Source: Variovorax sp. CF079 (lineage in GTDB: Bacteria; Pseudomonadota; Gammaproteobacteria; Burkholderiales; Burkholderiaceae_C). Taken from it: a stretch of DNA of 64,000 nucleotides. The DNA is taken from the NCBI RefSeq assembly GCF_900101545.1, contig NZ_FMZU01000007.1:211464-275463 (forward strand), given 5' to 3'. The notes beneath the pieces are model-generated. The model was not told where the DNA came from. It searched no databases and saw nothing but the letters and a program-made list of their open reading frames with translations. The position numbers and the translations under genes were made by a program. The number at the start of each line of letters is the position of its first letter. Position 1 is the first letter of the stretch. This document shows, piece by piece, positions 45,724 through 55,347 of the stretch.

Positions 45724-45747
45724 AAAGCCCGCGCGGAGGCGGGCTTT
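45724..45747 (-). terminator. Hairpin with T-run on the minus strand
   Basis: AAAGCCCGC (45724-45732) is the reverse complement of GCGGGCTTT (45739-45747); on the minus strand TTTTTC follows. It may end a lost minus-strand gene. Confidence 0.6.
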
Positions 45748-46061
45748 GGATGTTGGCCGTGGGCACTTACGCGGCCCACGTTACGGCACATTCACATGCA
45801 GGAGTCACCGTTTGTTTTTTTCGTCGTGGTGGCTCTGGTTCGACGTGCCGCCGTGAGATTCGGCGTTGCCTGCGCAGGCGATCCCGAAAGAGGCCAGGGC
45901 GTTTCGGGGAGGCGGGATTCTAGCAGAGCCGCCGCGCGATGCCGGCGACTATCGCGATATTGTGATTCGACACAGTCCGGCGGTTGGTGCTTACTTTGTC
46001 TGACAGCACCCGCCTCGCCACCTCGCACCATCGAGCTTCCGTCGAGCCCGGAGAGCGCGCA

Positions 46062-46490
46062 ATGGATTCGCCCGTGGTGGTGCGCAAGAGGTACCAGCGA
46101 TTTTTCGCCTGGACGTTCGTGTTCGCGACGATGCTGGCGCTTGGCATGTTCTGGATAGAGCTTGCCTTTCCGCCCCCGCCTGTTCCGGCCGCTGTTCCGG
46201 CGGGGACCGTGAATCCCAGCGCTTTCGACCTGCACGACCTGCAACTGCTGGTGGTGGTTGCCGCGCTGGTGGCGGCGCTCGCGTCCTTCGCGGGCCTCGT
46301 CATCGCGACGCCGCTGGCTTGGCTCGAAATTCGAAGAGAGCGCACGCGGGCCGCAATCGAGTCCGCGCTGAAGCGGCAGGACCGGATCGACAGGCTGGCC
46401 GCGGCGCGCGTCGCCAATTGGCCGGGTGGCAGGGCCTCCCGGACCGTCGGCCACTTGCACGACCTTCACGGCCACCTCTCCGGCAGATGA
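46062..46490 (+). CDS. Hypothetical two-helix membrane protein
   Basis: A 142-residue protein from ATG 46062. Two hydrophobic helices, FFAWTFVFATMLALGMFWIEL and LLVVVAALVAALASFAGLVI, flank a Pro-rich loop (PPPPVPAAVPAGTVNPS); the C-terminal third is basic and helical (EIRRERTRAAIESALKRQDR) and probably cytoplasmic. I do not recognise a family. No operon partners are evident. Confidence 0.65.
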   Translation: MDSPVVVRKRYQRFFAWTFVFATMLALGMFWIELAFPPPPVPAAVPAGTVNPSAFDLHDLQLLVVVAALVAALASFAGLVIATPLAWLEIRRERTRAAIESALKRQDRIDRLAAARVANWPGGRASRTVGHLHDLHGHLSGR

Positions 46491-46641
46491 AGGGCGGCTC
46501 TCCAATTAGTCACATCTTCCGACTTGGCGTTCGAGCCGCGTTCCGCTATTGTTGCGCCTCGCCAGGGAGATCCCAGTCCCGCAGCCCGCCTCACCGGGTT
46601 GTCGTGTACGCAAGCGTCGAAAAGCCAGGACGGAGATACAC

Positions 46642-46848
46642 ATGCGATTCCCCTATCTGGGCGCGGCACGCGTCAAGTACCTGCTCTCCATGTTCGAGCA
46701 CCGTCGTCTGATGAGTCGGAGCCCCGGATGGCCGGCGGTGCCGATGGCTGATTTCGCAGACACGCGGAAGGCCGGCGAGCCGGTCGACTGGCTCATCGAA
46801 ACACGGCCCGCGACCAAGGACGCCGGATCGTTCCAGGGGTTGCGTTAG
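46642..46848 (+). CDS. Hypothetical small protein
   Basis: A 68-residue frame from ATG 46642 (MRFPYLGAARVKYLLSMFEH), preceded by CGGAGATACAC, a plausible ribosome site. Composition is mixed and not clearly a shadow frame, and nothing is recognised. It stands between the membrane protein and a minus-strand SDR fragment. Confidence 0.4.
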   Translation: MRFPYLGAARVKYLLSMFEHRRLMSRSPGWPAVPMADFADTRKAGEPVDWLIETRPATKDAGSFQGLR

Positions 46849-46865
46849 CCGCCTCGGCTCTTCCT

Positions 46866-47125
46866 TCAAACCACCATCGGCGTCGCAGCGCCATCCATCG
46901 GGCCGAGCTCCGCTTCCGCAGCGTCGAGCATGGCCAGCGCGGCGCCTGCGTCGCTCAGATTCGCGCTGTGGCCGCGAACCTCGGTGTGCCCTTCCGTTCG
47001 CAGCTGGGCCACCGCGTCGTCCAGATGGGCCGCGGTGCGGCCGACCAGGCTGACCTTCGCACCCTCGCGCAGGAACTCGCGCGCGCAGGCCAGGCCGATG
47101 CCGCGGCCGCCGCCCGTGCATTGAT
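46866..47125 (-). pseudogene. Short-chain dehydrogenase fragment
   Basis: About 85 residues of an SDR: the cofactor motif TGGGRGIGLACAREFLREGA and the second strand VSLVGRTAAHLDDAVAQLR are intact, but the first strand before TGGG is replaced by unrelated residues, and the text ends after about 85 residues, before the NNAG, Ser-Tyr-Lys and C-terminal parts. Both ends are therefore lost. The left break is at about 46866, and the right end abuts the leader of the CBS-domain gene. Confidence 0.75.
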
Positions 47126-47176
47126 TTCGAGCTTGGAGTAGTCTGAGGCGCAACGCCCTCTGCGGAGAAATGACCT

Positions 47177-47617
47177 ATGAAGACCGTGGCAGAAATCCTC
47201 AAGGAAAAAGGCGACCGGACGGTTCACACCATCGAACCCACGGCCTCGGTGTTCGAAGCCGTCGAGCGGATGGCGCAGAAGAACATCGGGGCGCTGCTGG
47301 TCCTGGAGCAGGGCCGCATCGTCGGCATGCTGACCGAGCGCGACTATGCACGCAAGGTCGTGCTGATGGCGCGCTCGTCCAAGGACACGCCGCTGCGCGA
47401 GATCATGACGACCTCGGTCATCTACGTGCGCCCCGACCAGACCAGCGAGGAGTGCATGGCCCTGATGACCCAGAGCCGTGTGCGCCACCTGCCGGTCATC
47501 GACGAGGGCAAGCTTGCCGGCCTGATCTCGATCGGCGACCTGGTGAAGGGCATCATCTCGGAGCAGAAGTTCATCATCGAACAGCTGCAGCACTACATCA
47601 CCGGGGAGCGCGCCTGA
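47177..47617 (+). CDS. CBS-pair domain protein
   Basis: A 146-residue protein made of two CBS domains: TVHTIEPTASVFEAVERMAQ, GALLVLEQGRIVGMLTERDYARKV, then PLREIMTTSVIYVRPDQTS with VRHLPVIDEGKLAGLISIGDLVK. Stand-alone CBS pairs bind adenine nucleotides and modulate other proteins. The methyltransferase gene follows after 22 bases on the same strand; a common transcript is possible but no functional link is evident. Confidence 0.93.
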   Translation: MKTVAEILKEKGDRTVHTIEPTASVFEAVERMAQKNIGALLVLEQGRIVGMLTERDYARKVVLMARSSKDTPLREIMTTSVIYVRPDQTSEECMALMTQSRVRHLPVIDEGKLAGLISIGDLVKGIISEQKFIIEQLQHYITGERA

Positions 47618-47639
47618 TCTCCGGCCGCGTTGCGACGCT

Positions 47640-48266
47640 GTGACCCTGACGGCCGAAGACCTCGAACGGATCGCCGCGTCGACGCTCTCGCACTACGACC
47701 GGCGGGCCGAAGATTTCTGGGCCGCCACGCGCGATCACGACGTGAGCCAGAACATCGCGGCGCTGCTCGGGGCGATCGAGGCGCCGCCGCCGTTCGAGAT
47801 ACTCGACTTCGGCTGCGGGCCTGGGCGCGATCTGCTGGCCTTCAAGCGGCTCGGGCATCTCGCGACCGGGCTGGAGGGAGCGCCGCGGTTGGCGGAGATG
47901 GCGCGCGCCTACAGCGGCTGCGAGGTGCTGCAGCAGAATTTTCTTGCGCTGGATTTGCCGCCAGGCCGCTTCGACGGCGTGTTCGCGAATGCAGCGCTGT
48001 TCCATGTCCCCACGCAGGAGTTGCCGCGCGTGCTGCGGGAGTTGCACGCGACGCTGAAGCCGGGCGGCGTGCTGTTCAGCTCGAACCCGCGCGGCGTTGG
48101 CGAGGAAGGCTGGAGCGGTGCGCGCTACAGCGCCTTTCATGATCTGGAGGCGTGGCGTAGCCACATGTCGGTCGCCGGATTCGCCGAAGTCGCTCACTAC
48201 TACCGTCCCGCCGGCCTGCCGCTCGAACAGCAGCCGTGGCTGGCGAGCGTTTGGCGCAAGCCCTAG
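47640..48266 (+). CDS. Class I SAM-dependent methyltransferase
   Basis: A 208-residue methyltransferase starting at GTG 47640. ILDFGCGPGRDLLAFKRLGH is motif I, ATGLEGAPRLAEMAR post-I, RFDGVFANAALFHVP motif II and LKPGGVLFSSNPRG motif III. The acceptor is unknown. Its end overlaps the convergent aldolase gene by four bases. Confidence 0.9.
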   Translation: MTLTAEDLERIAASTLSHYDRRAEDFWAATRDHDVSQNIAALLGAIEAPPPFEILDFGCGPGRDLLAFKRLGHLATGLEGAPRLAEMARAYSGCEVLQQNFLALDLPPGRFDGVFANAALFHVPTQELPRVLRELHATLKPGGVLFSSNPRGVGEEGWSGARYSAFHDLEAWRSHMSVAGFAEVAHYYRPAGLPLEQQPWLASVWRKP

Positions 48267-49279
48267 TCGGTGCTTTCCATCGAAGCGCTGTACTTTCCCA
48301 TGGATGCCGCGGCGTTCAATCGCGCGCGCTTCTGCAGCGCATCCTGAGCCCGGCGTTCGTTGGCCGGCTGTCCTTGCCAGGCCTGCATCGCGGTGTCCTG
48401 CAATGCACGTCCGTATGAGAAGCTCAGATGCCAAGGCTGGGCGCCCATGCGGTTCATCGCGTCCAGGTTGGCCGTCGCTTCGGCCGGCGACTGGCCCCCG
48501 GAAAGAAAGTTGATGCCCGGCACAGCCGCCGGCACCGTGCGCCGCAGGACGCGCAGCGTCTCGGCCGCAACTTCATCCGGCGCAGCCTGCTGCGCATGGG
48601 CCTTGCCCGGCACCACCATGCTCGGCTTCAGCAGCATGTGCTCGAGCGCCACCCGGTGGCGGTAGAGCGCGTGGAAGACCTCGAGCAGCACGGCCTGCGT
48701 AACCTCGGCGCAGCGCGCCAGCGTGTGATCGCCGTCGATCAGCACTTCGGGTTCGACGATCGGGACCACGTCCTGGGCCTGGCAGATCGCCGCGTAGCGC
48801 GCGAGCGCTTCGGCATTGGCCTCGATCGCCGCCCGGCTCGGCAGCACGTCGGAGACGTTGTAGACCGCGCGCCATTTGGCGAAGCGCGCGCCGTGCTGCT
48901 TGTAGCCGTCGAGGCGCTGCGCGAGCCCGTCCAGGCCCTGCGTGATCTCGTCGCCCGGCGCCAGCGCCAATGGAATCTTGCCGGCATCGACCTTGATGCC
49001 CGGCACGATCCCTTGCCGGGCGGCCAGCTGCGCCAGCGCTTCGCCTTCGCCGCTGCGCTGGGTCAGCGTCTCTTCGTAGAGGATGACGCCGCTGATGTAC
49101 TGGCCCAGCCCCGGCGCCGCCAGGATCAGGCTGCGCCAGGCGCGCCGGTTCTCCTCCGTCGACTCGACGCCGATCGCCTTGAAGCGCTTGGCGATCGTCG
49201 GCCCGCTTTCGTCGGCGGCAAGAATGCCCTTGCCCTTCTGAACCAGCGCGTCCACAGTGGCTTGAAGTTCGGTGCTCAT
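48263..49279 (-). CDS. Fructose-bisphosphate aldolase class I
   Basis: A 338-residue class I (Schiff-base, metal-independent) aldolase. KGKGILAADESGPTIAKRF at the N-terminus, LYEETLTQ, PGIKVDAG, VPIVEPEVLIDGDH and the lysine block LLKPSMVVPGK are present, with GINFLSGGQSPAEAT after it. It works in glycolysis or gluconeogenesis. Transcribed alone, divergent from the glutamate dehydrogenase gene with a 111-base shared control region. Confidence 0.95.
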   Translation of the reverse strand: MSTELQATVDALVQKGKGILAADESGPTIAKRFKAIGVESTEENRRAWRSLILAAPGLGQYISGVILYEETLTQRSGEGEALAQLAARQGIVPGIKVDAGKIPLALAPGDEITQGLDGLAQRLDGYKQHGARFAKWRAVYNVSDVLPSRAAIEANAEALARYAAICQAQDVVPIVEPEVLIDGDHTLARCAEVTQAVLLEVFHALYRHRVALEHMLLKPSMVVPGKAHAQQAAPDEVAAETLRVLRRTVPAAVPGINFLSGGQSPAEATANLDAMNRMGAQPWHLSFSYGRALQDTAMQAWQGQPANERRAQDALQKRARLNAAASMGKYSASMESTD

Positions 49280-49390
49280 GGCGTGGCCCTCCGTTCGAGT
49301 TTTCCAGTCTCCAACGCCGGCCGCGGCAGCGCAAGTCATTCTTTTGCCCGCATTGCGATGTAGATTTACGACGCCAACCCGGAGACAAGC

Positions 49391-52300
49391 ATGCTGATGA
49401 CCACCCAGACAGTCGAATCAGGGCGCAGGGACGAGCGCCTCGAAGAAGTGGTGCAACTGATTCGGGCCAAGGTCCCGGCCGAGGCGGCGGACGAACTCGC
49501 CGCCTTCGCGCGCCAGTACTTCGGCCAGGTCGATCCCGAGGACCTGGCCGAGCGCCAGGTGGCCGATCTGTACGGCGCGGCGCTCTCGCATTGGAGCTTC
49601 GCGCGAAAGCGCGAGCCGGGGCGCGCGAAGCTTCGGGTGTTCAACCCGACGATCGCGGAGCATGGGTGGCAGTCCACGCACACCATCATCGAGATCGTCA
49701 ACGACGACATGCCTTTTCTCGTCGATTCGGTGACGATGGAAGTCAACCGAAACGGGCTGACGCTGCACCTGACCATTCATCCGCTGGTGGCCGTGAACCG
49801 CGGCAGCGACGGTACGCTTCAGGGGCTGGCAGGCGAGGGCGCGTCGCCCGATGCGCGGCGCGAATCCTTCATCCATGTCGAGGTCGACCGCGTGCCCGAG
49901 CCGGCCCGGCTCGAGGCGCTGGCCGCCGACCTGGCGCGCGTGCTCGGCGACGTTCGCCTGGCCGTGGTCGACTGGAAGAAGATGCAGGAGCGCGTGCTGG
50001 ACATCGTCCGCGGCCTCGACGAGCGCGCGCCGCCGATTCCGCCGCAGGAGCTTGCCGAAGGCCAGGCCTTCCTGCGCTGGCTGGCCGACAACCACTTCAC
50101 CTTTCTCGGCTGCCGCAGCCATGAGCTGGACAAGATCGATGGCGAGGACGTGCTGAAGATCGTGCCCGATTCGAGCCTGGGCATCCTGCGCGACGGCCCG
50201 ACGCCGAGCGCCAACGCCGCCTTCGCCGCGCTGCCGCCCGAGGTGCGCGCCCATGCGCGCCGTCCCGACCTGCTGGTGGTGACCAAATCCACCTCGCGCT
50301 CCACCGTGCATCGCCCCGGCCACCTCGACTACGTGGCCGTCAAGCGCTTCGACGACGCGGGCCAGGTGTGCGGCGAAGACCGCTTCCTGGGCCTCTTTAC
50401 CTCCACCGCCTACAGCGCCAACCCGGCCGAGATTCCGCTCTTGCGGCGCAAGGTCGCCGACGTGGTCGAGCGCGCCGGCCTGGCCGCGGGCAGCCACTCG
50501 GGCAAGGCGCTGATCAACATCCTCGAGACCTATCCGCGCGACGAGCTGTTCCAGACCAGCGACGACGATTTGCTGCACACCGCGACCGGAATCCTGCACC
50601 TGGGCGAGCGCCAGCGCTTCCGCCTGTTCGTGCGGCGCGATCCCTTCGAGCGCTTTCTCTCCTGCCTGATCTATGCGCCGCGCGAGAACTACACCACCGA
50701 GCTGCGCCAGAAGTGGCAGGACATCCTGATGCGCGAGTTCAACGGCATCGGCTCCGAGTTCAACGTGCACTTGTCCGAGTCGGTGCTGGCGCGCATCCAC
50801 ATCACCGTGCGCACCAAGCCCGGCAGCATCCCGCCCTTCGATGTGCGCGAGGTCGAGCAGCGCCTGGTGGCCGCGGCGCGGCGCTGGGACGACGACCTGA
50901 AGTCAGCCTTGATCGAATCGGCCGGCGAGGCGCGCGGCAACGAATTGCTGCGCCGCTTCGGCGGCGCCTTCCCCGCCGGCTACCGCGACGAGTTCGCGGC
51001 GCGCGCCGCGGTGTACGACATCGAGCTGATGGCGCAGCTGAGCGACGCGCAGCCGCTCGGCATGAACCTCTACCGGCCGCTCGAGGCGCCGCCCGGCACG
51101 CTGCGTTTCAAGCTGCTGCGGCGCGGCGAGCCGCTCACGCTCTCGGCCAGCTTGCCGATGCTCGAGCACCTGGGCATGAAGGTGCTCGACGAGCATCCGC
51201 ACCGGCTCGCGCCGCAGGGCGCAGCGCCGATCTGGATCCACGATTTCGGCCTGCAGAGCACGATCGGCGATGCCGACATCGAGATCGACGCGCTGCGCCC
51301 GGTGTTCGAGGAAGCCTTCGGCGCGGTGCTGGGCGGCGAGGTCGAGAACGACGATTTCAACCGCCTGGTGCTCGCGGCGCGTCTGCCGGCGCACGAGATC
51401 GTGGTGCTGCGCGCCTTTGCCAAGTACATGCGGCAGATCGGCTTCGCGCTCTCGCAGTCCTTCATTGAAGGCACGCTGGTCGCCAATGGGCCGATCGCGC
51501 GCGCGCTGGTCGAGCTGTTCAAGCTGCGCTTCGATCCGGCGCAGGCCGACGGCGCCGACGACAAGGTGCGCGAGATCGAGGCCGCGCTCGAGCAGGTGGC
51601 CAACCTCTCGGAAGACCGCGTGCTGCGCCAGTACCTGGCGCTGATCCTGGCCACCACGCGCACTAACTTCTGGCGCCGCGATGCGGCAGGGAAGCGGCGC
51701 AGCTTCGTCTCGTTCAAGTTCGATTCGTCGAAGGTGCCCGACCTTCCGGCGCCGAAGCCCATGTTCGAGATCTTCGTCTACTCGACGCGCTTCGAAGGCG
51801 TGCATCTGCGCGGCGGCCGCGTCGCGCGCGGCGGGCTGCGCTGGTCGGACCGGCCGGAAGACTTCCGCACCGAGGTGCTGGGTCTGGTCAAGGCGCAGAT
51901 GGTCAAGAACACGGTGATCGTGCCGGTGGGCTCCAAGGGCGGCTTCGTGCTCAAGCGCGCGCCCGCTGCGGGCGACCGCGATGCCTTCATGCGCGAAGGC
52001 GTGGCCTGCTACCAGGACTACCTGCGCGGCCTGCTCGACATCACCGACAACCGGGTCGGCGACGCGATCGTGCCGCCGCCGCAAGTGCGCCGGCACGACG
52101 AGGACGACCCCTACCTCGTGGTCGCGGCCGACAAGGGCACGGCCACCTTCAGCGACTACGCCAACGGCATCAGCAAGGAATACGGCTTCTGGCTCGGCGA
52201 CGCCTTCGCATCCGGCGGCTCGGTGGGCTACGACCACAAGGTCATGGGCATCACCGCGCGCGGCGCCTGGGAGTCGGTGAAGCGGCACTTCCGCGAGATG

Positions 52301-54217
52301 GGCATCGACACGCAATCGACCGAGTTCACGGTCGCCGGCATCGGCGACATGTCGGGCGACGTGTTCGGCAACGGCATGCTGCTGTCGCCGCACATCCTGC
52401 TGGTGGCGGCTTTCGACCACCGGCACATCTTTCTCGACCCGAGTCCCGACGCGGCCAAGAGCTTCGCCGAGCGCGAGCGCCTGTTCAAGCTGCCGCGCTC
52501 TTCGTGGGCCGACTACGACGCCAAGCTGATCTCCGAGGGCGGCGGCATCCATGCGCGCAGCGCCAAGTCGATTCCGATCACGCGCGAGGTGAAACAGGTG
52601 CTCGGCATCACGGCCGATGCGCTCACGCCCACCGAGTTCGTCAACGCGATCCTCAAGGCGCCGGTGGCGCTGATCTACAACGGCGGCATCGGCACCTACG
52701 TGAAGGCGACGAGCGAGAGCCACGCGCAGGTCGGCGACCGTGCCAACGACGCGCTGCGCGTCAACGGCCGCGAGCTGCGCTGCAAGGTCTTCGCCGAGGG
52801 CGGCAACCTCGGCTGCACGCAGCTCGGGCGCATCGAGTACGCGCTTGCCGGCGGACGCATCAACACCGACGCGATCGACAACTCGGCCGGCGTCGACACC
52901 TCCGACCACGAGGTCAACATCAAGATCCTGCTCGGCCTGCCGGTCACCGAGGGCGAGCTCACCGAGAAGCAGCGCAACACGCTGTTGCCGGAGATGACCG
53001 ACGATGTCGCCGCGCTGGTGCTGCGCGACAACATCTTCCAGACCCAGGTGCTGTCGGTCACCGGCCGCATCGCGCCGCAGCTGCTCGATGCGCAGACGCG
53101 TTTCATGCAGTACCTCGAGAAGGGCGGGCGCTTGAACCGCGCGATCGAGTACCTGCCCTCCGACGAGGAACTGGCCGAGCGCCGCGCCCAAGGCCAGGGC
53201 CTGACCAGCCCCGAGCGCGCGGTGCTGCTGGCCTACAGCAAGATCTGGCTCTACGACGAGCTGCTGGCCTCGACGCTGCCCGACGACCCCTGGGTCGCGA
53301 CGGCACTCGAACGCTACTTCCCGGCGCTGCTGGCGACCAAGTTCGCCGGCTACATGCCGCGCCATCCGCTCAAGCGCGAGATCATCGCCACCCACGTGAC
53401 CAACAGCACGGTCAACCGCGTCGGCAGCACCTTCGTGCACCGGCTGGCCGAGACCACCGGCGCACGCGCCTTCGAGATCGTGCGCGCCTACCTGATGAAC
53501 CGCGAGATCTTCGGCATGGTGCCGCTGTGGCTGGCGATCGAGGCGCTGGACAACCAGGTCGACGACGAGGTGCAGTCGAGCATGCTGATCGACACCAGCC
53601 GGCAGCTCGAACGCGGCACCATGTGGTTCCTGCGCTCGCGGCGCCTGGCCGAGGACATGTCCGCGACCATCGAGCACTTCAAGCCCAACGTCGAGGCGCT
53701 GTCGGCGCGGCTGCCGCAGCTGCTCGACGCCGACGAACGCAGCCGCGTCGATGCGGCGATGGCGCACTACGTTGCCAAGGGCGTGCCGCGCGAACTGGCC
53801 GAGCGCGTGGTCACCTTCGGCACGCTCTACGCCACGCTCGACATCGCCGAGATCGCCGGCAGCGCGCGCTGGCCGGTGGAACTGGTGGCGGCGATCTACT
53901 TCGATCTTGCCAACCGGTTGGGCATGCCCTGGCTGCGCGACCGGATTTCGGCGCTCCCGGGCGACCAGCACTGGCAGGCCTTGGCCAAGGGCGCGATGCA
54001 GGACGATCTGTCGGGCCTGCAGCGCTCGATCACCGGCGCGGTGCTGGCCGGCGGCGGCGAGGGCGAGTCGCCGGCGGCGCTGGTCGAGGCCTGGCAGGCC
54101 AGCAACGGGCGCACGCTCGAGCGCGCGGCGCAGCTGCTGGGCGAACTGCGCGCCGTGGCGGCGCCCGATGCGGCGATGCTGGCGGTGGCGTTGCGGGAGC
54201 TGCGGGCGCTGGGATAG
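49391..54217 (+). CDS. NAD-specific glutamate dehydrogenase, large (L-180 class)
   Basis: A 1608-residue enzyme of the 180-kDa NAD-GDH class, which converts glutamate to 2-oxoglutarate and ammonia for catabolism. The N-terminal 700 residues contain ACT-like regulatory regions (DDMPFLVDSVTMEVNRN; HFTFLGCRSHEL). The catalytic part begins near residue 790 with GVHLRGGRVARGGLRWSDR then GLVKAQMVKNTVIVPVGSKGGF; GIGDMSGDVFGNGML and the NAD-binding CKVFAEGGNLGCTQLGRIEYA follow, and an all-helical C-terminal domain ends the protein. Length is normal. It stands alone, and control probably is at the promoter shared with the aldolase gene. Confidence 0.96.
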   Translation: MLMTTQTVESGRRDERLEEVVQLIRAKVPAEAADELAAFARQYFGQVDPEDLAERQVADLYGAALSHWSFARKREPGRAKLRVFNPTIAEHGWQSTHTIIEIVNDDMPFLVDSVTMEVNRNGLTLHLTIHPLVAVNRGSDGTLQGLAGEGASPDARRESFIHVEVDRVPEPARLEALAADLARVLGDVRLAVVDWKKMQERVLDIVRGLDERAPPIPPQELAEGQAFLRWLADNHFTFLGCRSHELDKIDGEDVLKIVPDSSLGILRDGPTPSANAAFAALPPEVRAHARRPDLLVVTKSTSRSTVHRPGHLDYVAVKRFDDAGQVCGEDRFLGLFTSTAYSANPAEIPLLRRKVADVVERAGLAAGSHSGKALINILETYPRDELFQTSDDDLLHTATGILHLGERQRFRLFVRRDPFERFLSCLIYAPRENYTTELRQKWQDILMREFNGIGSEFNVHLSESVLARIHITVRTKPGSIPPFDVREVEQRLVAAARRWDDDLKSALIESAGEARGNELLRRFGGAFPAGYRDEFAARAAVYDIELMAQLSDAQPLGMNLYRPLEAPPGTLRFKLLRRGEPLTLSASLPMLEHLGMKVLDEHPHRLAPQGAAPIWIHDFGLQSTIGDADIEIDALRPVFEEAFGAVLGGEVENDDFNRLVLAARLPAHEIVVLRAFAKYMRQIGFALSQSFIEGTLVANGPIARALVELFKLRFDPAQADGADDKVREIEAALEQVANLSEDRVLRQYLALILATTRTNFWRRDAAGKRRSFVSFKFDSSKVPDLPAPKPMFEIFVYSTRFEGVHLRGGRVARGGLRWSDRPEDFRTEVLGLVKAQMVKNTVIVPVGSKGGFVLKRAPAAGDRDAFMREGVACYQDYLRGLLDITDNRVGDAIVPPPQVRRHDEDDPYLVVAADKGTATFSDYANGISKEYGFWLGDAFASGGSVGYDHKVMGITARGAWESVKRHFREMGIDTQSTEFTVAGIGDMSGDVFGNGMLLSPHILLVAAFDHRHIFLDPSPDAAKSFAERERLFKLPRSSWADYDAKLISEGGGIHARSAKSIPITREVKQVLGITADALTPTEFVNAILKAPVALIYNGGIGTYVKATSESHAQVGDRANDALRVNGRELRCKVFAEGGNLGCTQLGRIEYALAGGRINTDAIDNSAGVDTSDHEVNIKILLGLPVTEGELTEKQRNTLLPEMTDDVAALVLRDNIFQTQVLSVTGRIAPQLLDAQTRFMQYLEKGGRLNRAIEYLPSDEELAERRAQGQGLTSPERAVLLAYSKIWLYDELLASTLPDDPWVATALERYFPALLATKFAGYMPRHPLKREIIATHVTNSTVNRVGSTFVHRLAETTGARAFEIVRAYLMNREIFGMVPLWLAIEALDNQVDDEVQSSMLIDTSRQLERGTMWFLRSRRLAEDMSATIEHFKPNVEALSARLPQLLDADERSRVDAAMAHYVAKGVPRELAERVVTFGTLYATLDIAEIAGSARWPVELVAAIYFDLANRLGMPWLRDRISALPGDQHWQALAKGAMQDDLSGLQRSITGAVLAGGGEGESPAALVEAWQASNGRTLERAAQLLGELRAVAAPDAAMLAVALRELRALG

Positions 54218-54314
54218 CAGGGCACGCCAGGCGAGGGGGTCCCCCAAACGCAGGATGGCAGCCATCGTGTCGGCGGCCTAAGCTTCGACCGCCGGCCCCA
54301 TCCAAGGAGCATCC

Positions 54315-55268
54315 ATGCGCATCGCCTTCGCCTCCTGCATGACTTCTTTCCGCTTCCCCGATCAATCTGCATGGGACGAGATCGCGGCGCGCCAGCCGGA
54401 CGTGCTGGTGCTCCTGGGCGACTCCGCCTACTACGATGCCGACGGCGCCAGCATGTCGCAGGTGAAGAGCATGAGCGCGCACGATTTCGCCGTGCACGCT
54501 CATGGGCGGCTCGCGCGGCAGATCGCGCGGCCCAGCTTTCAGGCGCTCGTTGCCCAACCCCAGCTCACGACCCACGCGATCTGGGACGACCACGACTTTC
54601 TCTGGAACGGCGCCTGCGGCGCCGAGATCGCTGGCCAGCCGCACCTCAGCCACCTGATCCCGCCGAGCCGGGCCGTGTTCGCGGCCTACCGCAAGGCGCT
54701 GGCGGCACGCCTGGCCCCGGGCAGCTTCCCGCCCGCGCCATTCATATGGGATGCCACGACCCCCGAGCCCGGCTACAGCAATGTCGCGCTCGGCCAAAAC
54801 GTGCTGCTGCACCTCACCGACGGACGCAGCTACAAGACGCGGCGCGGCCGCAAGGCCTTGCTGGGTGCCGCCCAGATGAGTGCGATCGAGGCGGCCTGCA
54901 ACGCCGCCGATCCGTCCACCGTTCACCTCATCGCATCGGGCATCGTGTTCGATGCGCGCAATGGCGAAACCTGGCTCGACTGCAAGGACGAGTACGGGCG
55001 GATGCAGGCGCTGGCCATGAACCATCGCATCCTCATCCTGAGCGGCGACATTCACGACAACAACCTGGCCTCCTACCGCCTGACCAACGGGCGGTTCCTG
55101 TTCGAGGCCACCTCGTCGGGCGCCGCGGTGTGCACGGCCGTCACCGTCGGCGCCGAGCAGCGCAACTGGGGCTTGCTGAACGTCGACGCGAATCGGGTGG
55201 GCATCGAGATCTTCAAATCGGGCGTGACTCAGTACGCCGGCAGCATCGACCGCGCCACGTGGACCTAG
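54315..55268 (+). CDS. PhoD-like phosphatase/metallophosphatase
   Basis: A 317-residue protein of the alkaline-phosphatase D type: RIAFASCM at the start, DVLVLLGDSAYYDADG with metal-binding Asp, THAIWDDHDFLWNGAC with the DDHD block, and RILILSGDIHDNNLASY with the second metal site. No signal peptide, so it should be cytoplasmic, unlike exported PhoD. It probably hydrolyses a phosphomonoester or diester; the substrate is unknown. Located 97 bases after the glutamate dehydrogenase gene. Confidence 0.88.
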   Translation: MRIAFASCMTSFRFPDQSAWDEIAARQPDVLVLLGDSAYYDADGASMSQVKSMSAHDFAVHAHGRLARQIARPSFQALVAQPQLTTHAIWDDHDFLWNGACGAEIAGQPHLSHLIPPSRAVFAAYRKALAARLAPGSFPPAPFIWDATTPEPGYSNVALGQNVLLHLTDGRSYKTRRGRKALLGAAQMSAIEAACNAADPSTVHLIASGIVFDARNGETWLDCKDEYGRMQALAMNHRILILSGDIHDNNLASYRLTNGRFLFEATSSGAAVCTAVTVGAEQRNWGLLNVDANRVGIEIFKSGVTQYAGSIDRATWT

Positions 55269-55347
55269 TCTTGCCGCCCCGTGCCGGCGTACGGGTGTCA
55301 TGCCATTTCTGATGCAACAATCCGCCGCATCGAGCGTTCCGCCCACC

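Larger units (their letters stand above)
45253..46061. other. 809-base region of element debris without a supported gene
   Basis: Contents: an AT-rich patch at 45285-45330; a minus-strand terminator at 45363-45388; the tandem TTGGGAG repeats at 45461-45489; a second minus-strand hairpin at 45724-45747; and a run of degenerate sequence up to the membrane-protein gene at 46062. One minus-strand frame (45392-45766) ends four bases before the first terminator, but its residues look random, so I do not call it. The hairpins and G-rich repeats resemble those beside the integrase remnant at 17530-17716, so this may be another decayed integration site. Confidence 0.5.

Noticed and set aside
45392..45766. 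124-residue minus-strand frame ending at a terminator
   Set aside because: The stop lies neatly before the hairpin, but the residues look random and the tandem TTGGGAG repeats fall inside it; too weak to call.
50903..54265. 1120-residue open frame on the minus strand opposite the glutamate dehydrogenase gene
   Set aside because: It is a GC-driven shadow: its codons mirror the third-position GC bias of the plus-strand gene, and the product is Arg/His/Gln-rich without any family motif.
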